In this document: positions 26,001 through 39,531 of the stretch, one piece after another
Layout: each line of letters starts with the position of its first letter
Position numbering within the stretch: position 1 is the first letter of the stretch
Source: Auanema rhodensis
Lineage: Eukaryota; Nematoda; Chromadorea; Rhabditida; Rhabditidae
DNA: 64,000 bases
NCBI GenBank assembly: GCA_964057225.1
Contig: OZ059896.1
Coordinates: forward strand, 7,874,001-7,938,000
Direction of reading: 5' to 3'
The notes under the pieces: generated by a model
The model's input: only the letters and a program-made list of their open reading frames with translations
The model's database searches: none
What the model was told of the DNA's origin: nothing
Translations under genes and position numbers: made by a program

Positions 26001-26190
26001 ACGAATATATCGTATTCGCATATTTCTTAGTAGCTACGAACATACAATGACAACCAAAACTATAAAAATGAAAGAATATCTTTTGTATCAGAATAAATCG
26101 AGGAAAACGAAAAAGATTGCTCCCGGTGAGGCTCGAACTCACGACCTTCAGATTATGAGACTGACGCGCTGCCTACTGCGCTACGGAAGC
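23062..26190 (-). tRNA. Block of 17 elongator tRNA-Met(CAU) genes in 191-bp tandem units
   Basis: 73-nt genes lie at 23062, 23253, 23444, 23635, 23826, 24017, 24208, 24399, 24590, 24781, 24972, 25163, 25354, 25545, 25736, 25927 and 26118 (left ends, each +72). The cloverleaf is complete: acceptor GCTTCCG/CGGGAGC with one G-U pair, D stem GCGC/GCGC, anticodon loop CTCATAA, T arm GTGAG-TTCGAGC-CTCAC and discriminator A. G1-C72 and the TTCGA T-loop mark it as elongator, not initiator. The A box TAGCGCAGTAGG and B-box core GTTCGAGCC are intact, and a T5 terminator follows six bases past the 3' end. Copies 23826, 24781 and 25927 carry one 3'-acceptor change that makes a C-U mismatch. Variant spacing (955 bp, then 1146 bp) shows five- to six-unit duplications. 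Confidence 0.95.
23135..23154 (-). promoter_or_regulatory. TATA-like hairpin upstream of tRNA-Met (representative)
   Basis: The 20 bp upstream of the tRNA read GCGAATACGATATATTCGTA on the coding strand. They can fold CGAATA/TATTCG and contain a TATA-like core close to the tRNA 5' end. About a fifth of the minus-strand units carry the alternative GCGCACACGCTATATTCGTA, which loses the hairpin but keeps TATATTCGTA. The conserved part could help place TFIIIB; that function is inferred. Confidence 0.45.
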
Positions 26191-26312
26191 TACGAATATA
26201 GCGTGTGCGCAAATTTCTTAGTAGCTACGAACATACAAGAGACAACCATAACTACAAAAATGAAATAACATCTTTTGTATCGGAATAAATCGAGGAAAAC
26301 GAAAACGATTGC

Positions 26313-27508
26313 CGTTCTTTTTCCGTATCTAGGGCTTTGGGGGGGAGGGGTCTCTTTCTATTAAGGAATAATATTTCATTACATTCACAATGAATTATGA
26401 AAGCGAATATTACTTTGTAAATGTCTGTAATAAGTATAATAAAACTTGATTATATTATGATATAAAAATTGAATCATTATTGGTTATTGCTTCTGCATTA
26501 TTAACCATACTTCGTCTAAATGTTCGCTCCAAAAAAGAGACTTCGTACTGAAGCTGATGCCATCCAATTCCTGCAAGAGAAGGAAATAATCTCTCAAACT
26601 AACGAAGGTGACCGATGAACACGACAAATGAGTCTTTCTGCTGCTCGAAATAAGTGAAGGTATATTAGAAAAGACTGTAGAAGAGAAATTTTGATAAAAA
26701 ATGGAACATTTCATCAATTCATAAAGTTAAAATCTAAATATAATCAACACAAACATTTTAGGCTCAAAATAAGGTTATACCAAGTTCATTTTTTTCGTAC
26801 ACGGCTGGAGCAAGGAATACACTACTGTAAAGTTCTGTCAATATGAGTTAGGAATAAGCTCTTGCAGAATAGCCGTGGATTATAATAAATATATAAGAAA
26901 AGTTTGTGCATTTAACCTCTTGAAGCATTCTCCAAAGATTGGAGATCCCAGTTTGACTGTTGAATTTGATGAAACGTTAGTTTCTAGCAGAAAGTTTAAT
27001 GCGGGTAGTATTAGGCCAGCGCAATGGGTTTTCTGCTGTTCCTGATAGAAGTGCAGAAACCTTAAACAGCTGCGTTATTAATTGTATTGAGCGTGAAGTT
27101 AATATACTGAGTGATTGTTGGAGAGCATATGGGAGTATTAATAGTCTTTCACAAAATTATAGGCATTTAACAGTTAATCATACGTATAACTTCACGGATC
27201 CCGAGACCGGAGCTAATACCAAAATAATTGAAGGTCTTTGAGATTTAGCTAAAACTAAAAGCAAGCGCATGCACAGGGTACAGCAAAATATGTTGGATGG
27301 TTACCTCTCTGAGTATATTTGGAGTAGATGAAATGGTAACAGCTACCTTTTTGAATGTATTTTTATTGATATTGTTGAATGTACCCAGGAAGAAACTCAA
27401 ATATGTGAACTAAGAGCTAACACAACGAGATAGGATTAGATTTATAGATGATAACGTTATAAAAAGTTCAGCTTATGTACTAGGCAATCAACACCAACAC
27501 TTTCTTCA
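26313..27508 (+). pseudogene. Degenerate Merlin (IS1016/ISXO2-like) DNA transposon, copy 1
   Basis: An insertion of about 1.2 kb lies in a tRNA-array spacer. Plus-strand translation across frames recovers a Merlin-type DDE transposase. An N-terminal region around 26540-26700 has the look of the family's zinc-ribbon/helical part ('FLQEKEIISQTN...MSLSAARNK'). The first catalytic Asp is in 'VEFDETLVSSRKFN' near 26965. The second Asp is in 'LSDCWRAYGS' near 27115, followed by 'TVNHTYNFTDPETGANT' and the Glu of 'IEGL'. It is dead: there is a frameshift between 'QWVF' (about 27030) and 'VPDRSAETL', plus several stops, two of them TGA where the family has Trp. I could not define clear terminal inverted repeats; about 20 bp of array sequence (GGAAAACGAAAA...) flanks both sides. 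Confidence 0.82.
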
Positions 27509-27525
27509 AGGAAAACGAAAAAGAT

Positions 27526-29126
27526 TGCTCCCGGTGAGGCTCGAACTCACGACCTTCAGATTATGAGACTGACGCGCTGCCTACTGCGCTACGGAAGCTA
27601 CGAATATATCGTATTCGCATATTTCTTAGTAGCTACGAACATACAATGACAACCAAAACTATAAAAATGAAAGAATATCTTTTGTATCAGAATAAATCGA
27701 GGAAAACGAAAAAGATTGCTCCCGGTGAGGCTCGAACTCACGACCTTCAGATTATGAGACTGACGCGCTGCCTACTGCGCTACGGAAGCTACGAATATAT
27801 CGTATTCGCATATTTCTTAGTAGCTACGAACATACAATGACAACCAAAACTATAAAAATGAAAGAATATCTTTTGTATCAGAATAAATCGAGGAAAACGA
27901 AAAAGATTGCTCCCGGTGAGGCTCGAACTCACGACCTTCAGATTATGAGACTGACGCGCTGCCTACTGCGCTACGGAAGCTACGAATATATCGTATTCGC
28001 ATATTTCTTAGTAGCTACGAACATACAATGACAACCAAAACTATAAAAATGAAAGAATATCTTTTGTATCAGAATAAATCGAGGAAAACGAAAAAGATTG
28101 CTCCCGGTGAGGCTCGAACTCACGACCTTCAGATTATGAGACTGACGCGCTGCCTACTGCGCTACGGAAGCTACGAATATATCGTATTCGCATATTTCTT
28201 AGTAGCTACGAACATACAATGACAACCAAAACTATAAAAATGAAAGAATATCTTTTGTATCAGAATAAATCGAGGAAAACGAAAAAGATTGCTCCCGGTG
28301 AGGCTCGAACTCACGACCTTCAGATTATGAGACTGACGCGCTGCCTACTGCGCTACGGAAGCTACGAATATATCGTATTCGCATATTTCTTAGTAGCTAC
28401 GAACATACAATGACAACCAAAACTATAAAAATGAAAGAATATCTTTTGTATCAGAATAAATCGAGGAAAACGAAAAAGATTGCTCCCGGTGAGGCTCGAA
28501 CTCACGACCTTCAGATTATGAGACTGACGCGCTGCCTACTGCGCTACGGAAGCTACGAATATATCGTATTCGCATATTTCTTAGTAGCTACGAACATACA
28601 ATGACAACCAAAACTATAAAAATGAAAGAATATCTTTTGTATCAGAATAAATCGAGGAAAACGAAAAAGATTGCTCCCGGTGAGGCTCGAACTCACGACC
28701 TTCAGATTATGAGACTGACGCGCTGCCTACTGCGCTACGGAAGCTACGAATATATCGTATTCGCATATTTCTTAGTAGCTACGAACATACAATGACAACC
28801 AAAACTATAAAAATGAAAGAATATCTTTTGTATCAGAATAAATCGAGGAAAACGAAAAAGATTGCTCCCGGTGAGGCTCGAACTCACGACCTTCAGATTA
28901 TGAGACTGACGCGCTGCCTACTGCGCTACGGAAGCTACGAATATATCGTATTCGCATATTTCTTAGTAGCTACGAACATACAATGACAACCAAAACTATA
29001 AAAATGAAAGAATATCTTTTGTATCAGAATAAATCGAGGAAAACGAAAAAGATTGCTCCCGGTGAGGCTCGAACTCACGACCTTCAGATTATGAGACTGA
29101 CGCGCTGCCTACTGCGCTACGGAAGC
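27526..29126 (-). tRNA. Block of 9 tRNA-Met(CAU) genes
   Basis: Left ends are 27526, 27717, 27908, 28099, 28290, 28481, 28672, 28863 and 29054, each 73 nt. By eye the nine genes and their 191-bp spacers are essentially identical, the most homogeneous block in the array, so it was probably amplified or converted most recently. Confidence 0.95.
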
Positions 29127-29247
29127 TACGAATATATCGTATTCGCATATTTCTTAGTAGCTACGAACATACAATGACAACCATAACTACAAAAATGAAA
29201 TAACATCTTTTGTATCGGAATAAATCGAGGAAAACGAAAACGATTGC

Positions 29248-30443
29248 GGTTCTTTTTCCGTATCTAGGGCTTTGGGGGGGAGGGGTCTCTTTCTATTAAG
29301 GAATAATATTTCATTACATTCACAATGAATTATGAAAGCGAATATTACTTTGTAAATGTCTGTAATAAGTATAATAAAACTTGATTATATTATGATATAA
29401 AAATTGAATCATTATTGGTTATTGCTTCTGCATTATTAACCATACTTCGTCTAAATGTTCGCTCCAAAAAAGAGACTTCGTACTGAAGCTGATGCCATCC
29501 AATTCCTGCAAGAGAAGGAAATAATCTCTCAAACTAACGAAGGTGACCGATGAACACGACAAATGAGTCTTTCTGCTGCTCGAAATAAGTGAAGGTATAT
29601 TAGAAAAGACTGTAGAAAAGAAATTTTGATAAAAAATGGAACATTTCATCAATTCATAAAGTTAAAATCTAAATATAATCAACACAAACATTTTAGGCTC
29701 AAAATAAGGTTATACCAAGTTCATTTTTTTCGTACACGGCTGGAGCAAGGAATACACTACTGTAAAGTTCTGTCAATATGAGTTAGGAATGAGCTCTTGC
29801 AGAATAGCCGTGGATTATAATAAATATATAAGAAAAGTTTGTGCATTTAACCTCTTGAAGCATTCTCCAAAGATTGGAGATCCCAGTTTGACTGTTGAAT
29901 TTGATGAAACGTTAGTTTCTAGCAGAAAGTTTAATGCGGGTAGTATTAGGCCAGCGCAATGGGTTTTCTGCTGTTCCTGATAGAAGTGCAGAAACCTTAA
30001 ACAGCTGCGTTATTAATTGTATTGAGCGTGAAGTTAATATACTGAGTGATTGTTGGAGAGCATATGGGAGTATTAATAGTCTTTCACAAAATTATAGGCA
30101 TTTAACAGTTAATCATACGTATAACTTCACGGATCCCGAGACCGGAGCTAATACCAAAATAATTGAAGGTCTTTGAGATTTAGCTAAAACTAAAAGCAAG
30201 CGCATGCACAGGGTACAGCAAAATATGTTGGATGGTTACCTCTCTGAGTATATTTGGAGTAGATGAAATGGTAACAGCTACCTTTTTGAATGTATTTTTA
30301 TTGATATTGTTGAATGTACCCAGGAAGAAACTCAAATATGTGAACTAAGAGCTAACACAACGAGATAGGATTAGATTTATAGATGATAACGTTATAAAAA
30401 GTTCAGCTTATGTACTAGGCAATCAACACCAACACTTTCTTCA
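29248..30443 (+). pseudogene. Merlin relic, copy 2
   Basis: Same relic with the same frameshift and stops as copy 1. A single change creates ATG at 29789, giving a 63-codon frame that shows the first-Asp region ('VEFDETLV', then 'QWVF') intact. The shared lesions show that it was copied when already dead. Confidence 0.82.
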
Positions 30444-30460
30444 AGGAAAACGAAAAAGAT

Positions 30461-30915
30461 TGCTCCCGGTGAGGCTCGAACTCACGACCTTCAGATTATG
30501 AGACTGACGCGCTGCCTACTGCGCTACGGAAGCTACGAATATATCGTATTCGCATATTTCTTAGTAGCTACGAACATACAATGACAACCAAAACTATAAA
30601 AATGAAAGAATATCTTTTGTATCAGAATAAATCGAGGAAAACGAAAAAGATTGCTCCCGGTGAGGCTCGAACTCACGACCTTCAGATTATGAGACTGACG
30701 CGCTGCCTACTGCGCTACGGAAGCTACGAATATATCGTATTCGCATATTTCTTAGTAGCTACGAACATACAATGACAACCAAAACTATAAAAATGAAAGA
30801 ATATCTTTTGTATCAGAATAAATCGAGGAAAACGAAAAAGATTGCTCCCGGTGAGGCTCGAACTCACGACCTTCAGATTATGAGACTGACGCGCTGCCTA
30901 CTGCGCTACGGAAGC
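30461..30915 (-). tRNA. Block of 3 tRNA-Met(CAU) genes
   Basis: Left ends are 30461, 30652 and 30843. All three are intact. The 30843 copy has the GCGCACACGC upstream spacer variant next to the Merlin boundary, as in most blocks. Confidence 0.94.
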
Positions 30916-31037
30916 TACGAATATAGCGTGTGCGCAAATTTCTTAGTAGCTACGAACATACAAGAGACAACCATAACTACAAAAATGAAATAACATCTTT
31001 TGTATCGGAATAAATCGAGGAAAACGAAAACGATTGC

Positions 31038-32233
31038 GGTTCTTTTTCCGTATCTAGGGCTTTGGGGGGGAGGGGTCTCTTTCTATTAAGGAATAATATT
31101 TCATTACATTCACAATGAATTATGAAAGCGAATATTACTTTGTAAATGTCTGTAATAAGTATAATAAAACTTGATTATATTATGATATAAAAATTGAATC
31201 ATTATTGGTTATTGCTTCTGCATTATTAACCATACTTCGTCTAAATGTTCGCTCCAAAAAAGAGACTTCGTACTGAAGCTGATGCCATCCAATTCCTGCA
31301 AGAGAAGGAAATAATCTCTCAAACTAACGAAGGTGACCGATGAACACGACAAATGAGTCTTTCTGCTGCTCGAAATAAGTGAAGGTATATTAGAAAAGAC
31401 TGTAGAAGAGAAATTTTGATAAAAAATGGAACATTTCATCAATTCATAAAGTTAAAATCTAAATATAATCAACACAAACATTTTAGGCTCAAAATAAGGT
31501 TATACCAAGTTCATTTTCTTCGTACACGGCTGGAGCAAGGAATACACTACTGTAAAGTTCTGTCAATATGAGTTAGGAATAAGCTCTTGCAGAACAGCCG
31601 TGGATTATAATAAATATATAAGAAAAGTTTGTGCATTTAACCTCTTGAAGCATTCTCCAAAGATTGGAGATCCCAGTTTGACTGTTGAATTTGATGAAAC
31701 GTTAGTTTCTAGCAGAAAGTTTAATGCGGGTAGTATTAGGCCAGCGCAATGGGTTTTCTGCTGTTCCTGATAGAAGTGCAGAAACCTTAAACAGCTGCGT
31801 TATTAATTGTATTGAGCGTGAAGTTAATATACTGAGTGATTGTTGGAGAGCATATGGGAGTATTAATAGTCTTTCACAAAATTATAGGCATTTAACAGTT
31901 AATCATACGTATAACTTCACGGATCCCGAGACCGGAGCTAATACCAAAATAATTGAAGGTCTTTGAGATTTAGCTAAAACTAAAAGCAAGCGCATGCACA
32001 GGGTACAGCAAAATATGTTGGATGGTTACCTCTCTGAGTATATTTGGAGTAGATGAAATGGTAACAGCTACCTTTTTGAATGTATTTTTATTGATATTGT
32101 TGAATGTACCCAGGAAGAAACTCAAATATGTGAACTAAGAGCTAACACAACGAGATAGGATTAGATTTATAGATGATAACGTTAAAAAAAGTTCAGCTTA
32201 TGTACTAGGCAATCAACACCAACACTTTCTTCA
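31038..32233 (+). pseudogene. Merlin relic, copy 3
   Basis: Same lesions as copy 1. Private differences include ttcattttctt for ttcattttttt near 31513 and GTTAAAAAAAG for GTTATAAAAAG near 32182. Confidence 0.82.
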
Positions 32234-32250
32234 AGGAAAACGAAAAAGAT

Positions 32251-32514
32251 TGCTCCCGGTGAGGCTCGAACTCACGACCTTCAGATTATGAGACTGACGC
32301 GCTGCCTACTGCGCTACGGAAGCTACGAATATATCGTATTCGCATATTTCTTAGTAGCTACGAACATACAATGACAACCAAAACTATAAAAATGAAAGAA
32401 TATCTTTTGTTTCAGAATAAATCGAGGAAAACGAAAAAGATTGCTCCCGGTGAGGCTCGAACTCACGACCTTCAGATTATGAGACTGACGCGCTGCCTAC
32501 TGCGCTACGGAAGC
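32251..32514 (-). tRNA. Block of 2 tRNA-Met(CAU) genes
   Basis: Left ends are 32251 and 32442. Both are intact. The spacer between them carries a private TTTCAG for TATCAG near 32410. Confidence 0.94.
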
Positions 32515-32636
32515 TACGAATATAGCGTGTGCGCAAATTTCTTAGTAGCTACGAACATACAAGAGACAACCATAACTACAAAAATGAAATAACATCTTTT
32601 GTATCGGAATAAATCGAGGAAAACGAAAACGATTGC

Positions 32637-33832
32637 CGTTCTTTTTCCGTATCTAGGGCTTTGGGGGGGAGGGGTCTCTTTCTATTAAGGAATAATATTT
32701 CATTACATTCACAATGAATTATGAAAGCGAATATTACTTTGTAAATGTCTGTAATAAGTATAATAAAACTTGATTATATTATGATATAAAAATTGAATCA
32801 TTATTGGTTATTGCTTCTGCATTATTAACCATACTTCGTCTAAATGTTCGCTCCAAAAAAGAGACTTCGTACTGAAGCTGATGCCATCCAATTCCTGCAA
32901 GAGAAGGAAATAATCTCTCAAACTAACGAAGGTGACCGATGAACACGACAAATGAGTCTTTCTGCTGCTCGAAATAAGTGAAGGTATATTAGAAAAGACT
33001 GTAGAAGAGAAATTTTGATAAAAAATGGAACATTTCATCAATTCATAAAGTTAAAATCTAAATATAATCAACACAAACATTTTAGGCTCAAAATAAGGTT
33101 ATACCAAGTTCATTTTTTTCGTACACGGCTGGAGCAAGGAATACACTACTGTAAAGTTCTGTCAATATGAGTTAGGAATAAGCTCTTGCAGAATAGCCGT
33201 GGATTATAATAAATATATAAGAAAAGTTTGTGCATTTAACCTCTTGAAGCATTCTCCAAAGATTGGAGATCCCAGTTTGACTGTTGAATTTGATGAAACG
33301 TTAGTTTCTAGCAGAAAGTTTAATGCGGGTAGTATTAGGCCAGCGCAATGGGTTTTCTGCTGTTCCTGATAGAAGTGCAGAAACCTTAAACAGCTGCGTT
33401 ATTAATTGTATTGAGCGTGAAGTTAATATACTGAGTGATTGTTGGAGAGCATATGGGAGTATTAATAGTCTTTCACAAAATTATAGGCATTTAACAGTTA
33501 ATCATACGTATAACTTCACGGATCCCGAGACCGGAGCTAATACCAAAATAATTGAAGGTCTTTGAGATTTAGCTAAAACTAAAAGCAAGCGCATGCACAG
33601 GGTACAGCAAAATATGTTGGATGGTTACCTCTCTGAGTATATTTGGAGTAGATGAAATGGTAACAGCTACCTTTTTGAATGTATTTTTATTGATATTGTT
33701 GAATGTACCCAGGAAGAAACTCAAATATGTGAACTAAGAGCTAACACAACGAGATAGGATTAGATTTATAGATGATAACGTTATAAAAAGTTCAGCTTAT
33801 GTACTAGGCAATCAACACCAACACTTTCTTCA
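32637..33832 (+). pseudogene. Merlin relic, copy 4
   Basis: Same lesions as copy 1, including the left-junction variant gattgccgtt (other copies have gattgcggtt). Copies 1 and 4 are therefore most closely related at that edge. Confidence 0.82.
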
Positions 33833-33849
33833 AGGAAAACGAAAAAGAT

Positions 33850-36024
33850 TGCTCCCGGTGAGGCTCGAACTCACGACCTTCAGATTATGAGACTGACGCG
33901 CTGCCTACTGCGCTACGGAAGCTACGAATATATCGTATTCGCATATTTCTTAGTAGCTACGAACATACAATGACAACCAAAACTATAAAAATGAAAGAAT
34001 ATCTTTTGTATCAGAATAAATCGAGGAAAACGAAAAAGATTGCTCCCGGTGAGGCTCGAACTCACGACCTTCAGATTATGAGACTGACGCGCTGCCTACT
34101 GCGCTACGGAAGCTACAAATATATCGTATTCGCATATTTCTTAGTAGCTACGAACATACAATGACAACCAAAACTATAAAAATGAAAGAATATCTTTTGT
34201 ATCAGAATAAATCGAGGAAAACGAAAAAGATTGCTCCCGGTGAGGCTCGAACTCACGACCTTCAGATTATGAGACTGACGCGCTGCCTACTGCGCTACGG
34301 AAGCTACGAATATATCGTATTCGCATATTTCTTAGTAGCTACGAACATACAATGACAACCAAAACTATAAAAATGAAAGAATATCTTTTGTATCAGAATA
34401 AATCGAGGAAAACGAAAAAGATTGCTCCCGGTGAGGCTCGAACTCACGACCTTCAGATTATGAGACTGACGCGCTGCCTACTGCGCTACGGAAGCTACGA
34501 ATATATCGTATTCGCATATTTCTTAGTAGCTACGAACATACAATGACAACCAAAACTATAAAAATGAAAGAATATCTTTTGTATCAGAATAAATCGAGGA
34601 AAACGAAAAAGATTGCTCCCGGTGAGGCTCGAACTCACGACCTTCAGATTATGAGACTGACGCGCTGCCTACTGCGCTACGGAAGCTACGAATATAGAGT
34701 GTGCGCAAATTTCTTAGTAGCTACAAACATACAAGAAACAACCAAAATTACAAAAATGAAATAACATATTTTGTATCAGAATAAATCTCGGAAAACGGAA
34801 AAGATTGCTCCCGGTGAGGCTCGAACTCACGACCTTCAGATTATGAGACTGACGCGCTGCCTACTGCGCTACGGAAGCTACGAATATATCGTATTCGCAT
34901 ATTTCTTAGTAGCTACGAACATACAATGACAACCAAAACTATAAAAATGAAAGAATATCTTTTGTATCAGAATAAATCGAGGAAAACGAAAAAGATTGCT
35001 CCCGGTGAGGCTCGAACTCACGACCTTCAGATTATGAGACTGACGCGCTGCCTACTGCGCTACGGAAGCTACGAATATATCGTATTCGCATATTTCTTAG
35101 TAGCTACGAACATACAATGACAACCAAAACTATAAAAATGAAAGAATATCTTTTGTATCAGAATAAATCGAGGAAAACGAAAAAGATTGCTCCCGGTGAG
35201 GCTCGAACTCACGACCTTCAGATTATGAGACTGACGCGCTGCCTACTGCGCTACGGAAGCTACGAATATATCGTATTCGCATATTTCTTAGTAGCTACGA
35301 ACATACAATGACAACCAAAACTATAAAAATGAAAGAATATCTTTTGTATCAGAATAAATCGAGGAAAACGAAAAAGATTGCTCCCGGTGAGGCTCGAACT
35401 CACGACCTTCAGATTATGAGACTGACGCGCTGCCTACTGCGCTACGGAAGCTACGAATATATCGTATTCGCATATTTCTTAGTAGCTACGAACATACAAT
35501 GACAACCAAAACTATAAAAATGAAAGAATATCTTTTGTATCAGAATAAATCGAGGAAAACGAAAAAGATTGCTCCCGGTGAGGCTCGAACTCACGACCTT
35601 CAGATTATGAGACTGACGCGCTGCCTACTGCGCTACGGAAGCTACGAATATATCGTATTCGCATATTTCTTAGTAGCTACGAACATACAATGACAACCAA
35701 AACTATAAAAATGAAAGAATATCTTTTGTATCAGAATAAATCGAGGAAAACGAAAAAGATTGCTCCCGGTGAGGCTCGAACTCACGACCTTCAGATTATG
35801 AGACTGACGCGCTGCCTACTGCGCTACGGAAGCTACGAATATATCGTATTCGCATATTTCTTAGTAGCTACGAACATACAATGACAACCAAAACTATAAA
35901 AATGAAAGAATATCTTTTGTATCAGAATAAATCGAGGAAAACGAAAAAGATTGCTCCCGGTGAGGCTCGAACTCACGACCTTCAGATTATGAGACTGACG
36001 CGCTGCCTACTGCGCTACGGAAGC
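33850..36024 (-). tRNA. Block of 12 tRNA-Met(CAU) genes
   Basis: Left ends are 33850, 34041, 34232, 34423, 34614, 34806, 34997, 35188, 35379, 35570, 35761 and 35952. All are intact. One unit (34614 to 34806) is 192 bp and has a diverged spacer (AAATCTCGGAAAACGGAAAAG), which links it to the spacers of the plus-strand arm. Confidence 0.94.
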
Positions 36025-36146
36025 TACGAATATAGCGTGTGCGCAAATTTCTTAGTAGCTACGAACATACAAGAGACAACCATAACTACAAAAATGAAAT
36101 AACATCTTTTGTATCGGAATAAATCGAGGAAAACGAAAACGATTGC

Positions 36147-37342
36147 GGTTCTTTTTCCGTATCTAGGGCTTTGGGGGGGAGGGGTCTCTTTCTATTAAGG
36201 AATAATATTTCATTACATTCACAATGAATTATGAAAGCGAATATTACTTTGTAAATGTCTGTAATAAGTATAATAAAACTTGATTATATTATGATATAAA
36301 AATTGAATCATTATTGGTTATTGCTTCTGCATTATTAACCATACTTCGTCTAAATGTTCGCTCCAAAAAAGAGACTTCGTACTGAAGCTGATGCCATCCA
36401 ATTCCTGCAAGAGAAGGAAATAATCTCTCAAACTAACGAAGGTGACCGATGAACACGACAAATGAGTCTTTCTGCTGCTCGAAATAAGTGAAGGTATATT
36501 AGAAAAGACTGTAGAAGAGAAATTTTGATAAAAAATGGAACATTTCATCAATTCATAAAGTTAAAATCTAAATATAATCAACACAAACATTTTAGGCTCA
36601 AAATAAGGTTATACCAAGTTCATTTTTTTCGTACACGGCTGGAGCAAGGAATACACTACTGTAAAGTTCTGTCAATATGAGTTAGGAATAAGCTCTTGCA
36701 AAACAGCCGTGGATTATAATAAATATATAAGAAAAGTTTGTGCATTTAACCTCTTGAAGCATTCTCCAAAGATTGGAGATCCCAGTTTGACTGTTGAATT
36801 TGATGAAACGTTAGTTTCTAGCAGAAAGTTTAATGCGGGTAGTATTAGGCCAGCGCAATGGGTTTTCTGCTGTTCCTGATAGAAGTGCAGAAACCTTAAA
36901 CAGCTGCGTTATTAATTGTATTGAGCGTGAAGTTAATATACTGAGTGATTGTTGCAGAGCATATGGGAGTATTAATAGTCTTTCACAAAATTATAGGCAT
37001 TTAACAGTCAATCATACGTATAACTTCACGGATCCCGAGACCGGAGCTAATACCAAAATAATTGAAGGTCTTTGAGATTTAGCTAAAACTAAAAGCAAGC
37101 GCATGCACAGGGTACAGCAAAATATGTTGGATGGTTACCTCTCTGAGTATATTTGGAGTAGATGAAATGGTAACAGCTACCTTTTTGAATGTATTTTTAT
37201 TGATATTGTTGAATGTACCCAGGAAGAAACTCAAATATGTGAACTATGAGCTAACACAACGAGATAGGATTAGGTTTATAGATGATAACGTTATAAAAAG
37301 TTCAGCTTATGTACTAGGCAATCAACACCAACACTTTCTTCA
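36147..37342 (+). pseudogene. Merlin relic, copy 5
   Basis: Same dead transposase. It carries CTATGAGC for CTAAGAGC near 37245, which removes one stop and opens an 89-codon frame (37131-37400) running from the transposase C-terminus into the tRNA. That frame is an artefact of the fusion. Confidence 0.82.
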
Positions 37343-37359
37343 AGGAAAACGAAAAAGAT

Positions 37360-38196
37360 TGCTCCCGGTGAGGCTCGAACTCACGACCTTCAGATTATGA
37401 GACTGACGCGCTGCCTACTGCGCTACGGAAGCTACGAATATATCGTATTCGCATATTTCTTAGTAGCTACGAACATACAATGACAACCAAAACTATAAAA
37501 ATGAAAGAATATCTTTTGTATCAGAATAAATCGAGGAAAACGAAAAAGATTGCTCCCGGTGAGGCTCGAACTCACGACCTTCAGATTATGAGACTGACGC
37601 GCTGCCTACTGCGCTACGGAAGCTACGAATATATCGTATTCGCATATTTCTTAGTAGCTACGAACATAGAATGACAACCAAAACTATAAAAATGAAAGAA
37701 TATCTTTTGTATCAGAATAAATCGAGGAAAACAAAAAAGATTGCTCCCGGTGAGGCTCGAACTCACGACCTTCAGATTATGAGACTGACGCGCTGCCTAC
37801 TGCGCTACGGAAGCTACGAATATATCGTATTCGCATATTTCTTAGTAGCTACAAACATACAATGACAACCAAAACTATAAAAATGAAAGAATATCTTTTG
37901 TATCAGAATAAATCGAGGAAAACGAAAAAGATTGCTCCCGGTGAGGCTCGAACTCACGACCTTCAGATTATGAGACTGACGCGCTGCCTACTGCGCTACG
38001 GAAGCTACGAATATATCGTATTCGCATATTTCTTAGTAGCTACGAACATACAATGACAACCAAAACTATAAAAATGAAAGAATATCTTTTGTATCAGAAT
38101 AAATCGAGGAAAACGAAAAAGATTGCTCCCGGTGAGGCTCGAACTCACGACCTTCAGATTATGAGACTGACGCGCTGCCTACTGCGCTACGGAAGC
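37360..38196 (-). tRNA. Block of 5 tRNA-Met(CAU) genes
   Basis: Left ends are 37360, 37551, 37742, 37933 and 38124. All are intact. Spacer marks (ACATAGAATG near 37666, AAACAAAAAAG near 37730) recur in the next three five-gene blocks. Confidence 0.94.
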
Positions 38197-38318
38197 TACG
38201 AATATAGCGTGTGCGCAAATTTCTTAGTAGCTACGAACATACAATAGACAACCATAACTACAAAAATGAAATAACATCTTTTGTATCGGAATAAATCGAG
38301 GAAAACGAAAACGATTGC

Positions 38319-39514
38319 GGTTCTTTTTCCGTATCTAGGGCTTTGGGGGGGAGGGGTCTCTTTCTATTAAGGAATAATATTTCATTACATTCACAATGAA
38401 TTATGAAAGCGAATATTACTTTGTAAATGTCTGTAATAAGTATAATAAAACTTGATTATATTATGATATAAAAATTGAATCATTATTGGTTATTGCTTCT
38501 GCATTATTAACCATACTTCGTCTAAATGTTCGCTCCAAAAAAGAGACTTCGTACTGAAGCTGATGCCATCCAATTCCTGCAAGAGAAGGAAATAATCTCT
38601 CAAACTAACGAAGGTGACCGATGAACACGACAAATGAGTCTTTCTGCTGCTCGAAATAAGTGAAGGTATATTAGAAAAGACTGTAGAAGAGAAATTTTGA
38701 TAAAAAATGGAACATTTCATCAATTCATAAAGTTAAAATCTAAATATAATCAACACAAACATTTTAGGCTCAAAATAAGGTTATACCAAGTTCATTTTTT
38801 TCGTACACGGCTGGAGCAAGGAATACACTACTGTAAAGTTCTGTCAATATGAGTTAGGAATAAGCTCTTGCAAAACAGCCGTGGATTATAATAAATATAT
38901 AAGAAAAGTTTGTGCATTTAACCTCTTGAAGCATTCTCCAAAGATTGGAGATCCCAGTTTGACTGTTGAATTTGATGAAACGTTAGTTTCTAGCAGAAAG
39001 TTTAATGCGGGTAGTATTAGGCCAGCGCAATGGGTTTTCTGCTGTTCCTGATAGAAGTGCAGAAACCTTAAACAGCTGCGTTATTAATTGTATTGAGCGT
39101 GAAGTTAATATACTGAGTGATTGTTGCAGAGCATATGGGAGTATTAATAGTCTTTCACAAAATTATAGGCATTTAACAGTCAATCATACGTATAACTTCA
39201 CGGATCCCGAGACCGGAGCTAATACCAAAATAATTGAAGGTCTTTGAGATTTAGCTAAAACTAAAAGCAAGCGCATGCACAGGGTACAGCAAAATATGTT
39301 GGATGGTTACCTCTCTGAGTATATTTGGAGTAGATGAAATGGTAACAGCTACCTTTTTGAATGTATTTTTATTGATATTGTTGAATGTACCCAGGAAGAA
39401 ACTCAAATATGTGAACTATGAGCTAACACAACGAGATAGGATTAGGTTTATAGATGATAACGTTATAAAAAGTTCAGCTTATGTACTAGGCAATCAACAC
39501 CAACACTTTCTTCA
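38319..39514 (+). pseudogene. Merlin relic, copy 6
   Basis: Nearly identical to copy 5, including CTATGAGC. Confidence 0.82.
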
Positions 39515-39531
39515 AGGAAAACGAAAAAGAT

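Noticed and set aside
26484..26717. 77-codon minus-strand frame in each Merlin relic
   Set aside because: It is antisense to the N-terminal transposase remnant, which is the recognisable reading.
37131..37400. 89-codon frame joining the Merlin C-terminus and tRNA
   Set aside because: It opens only through one stop-losing substitution and ends in antisense tRNA; no function is expected.
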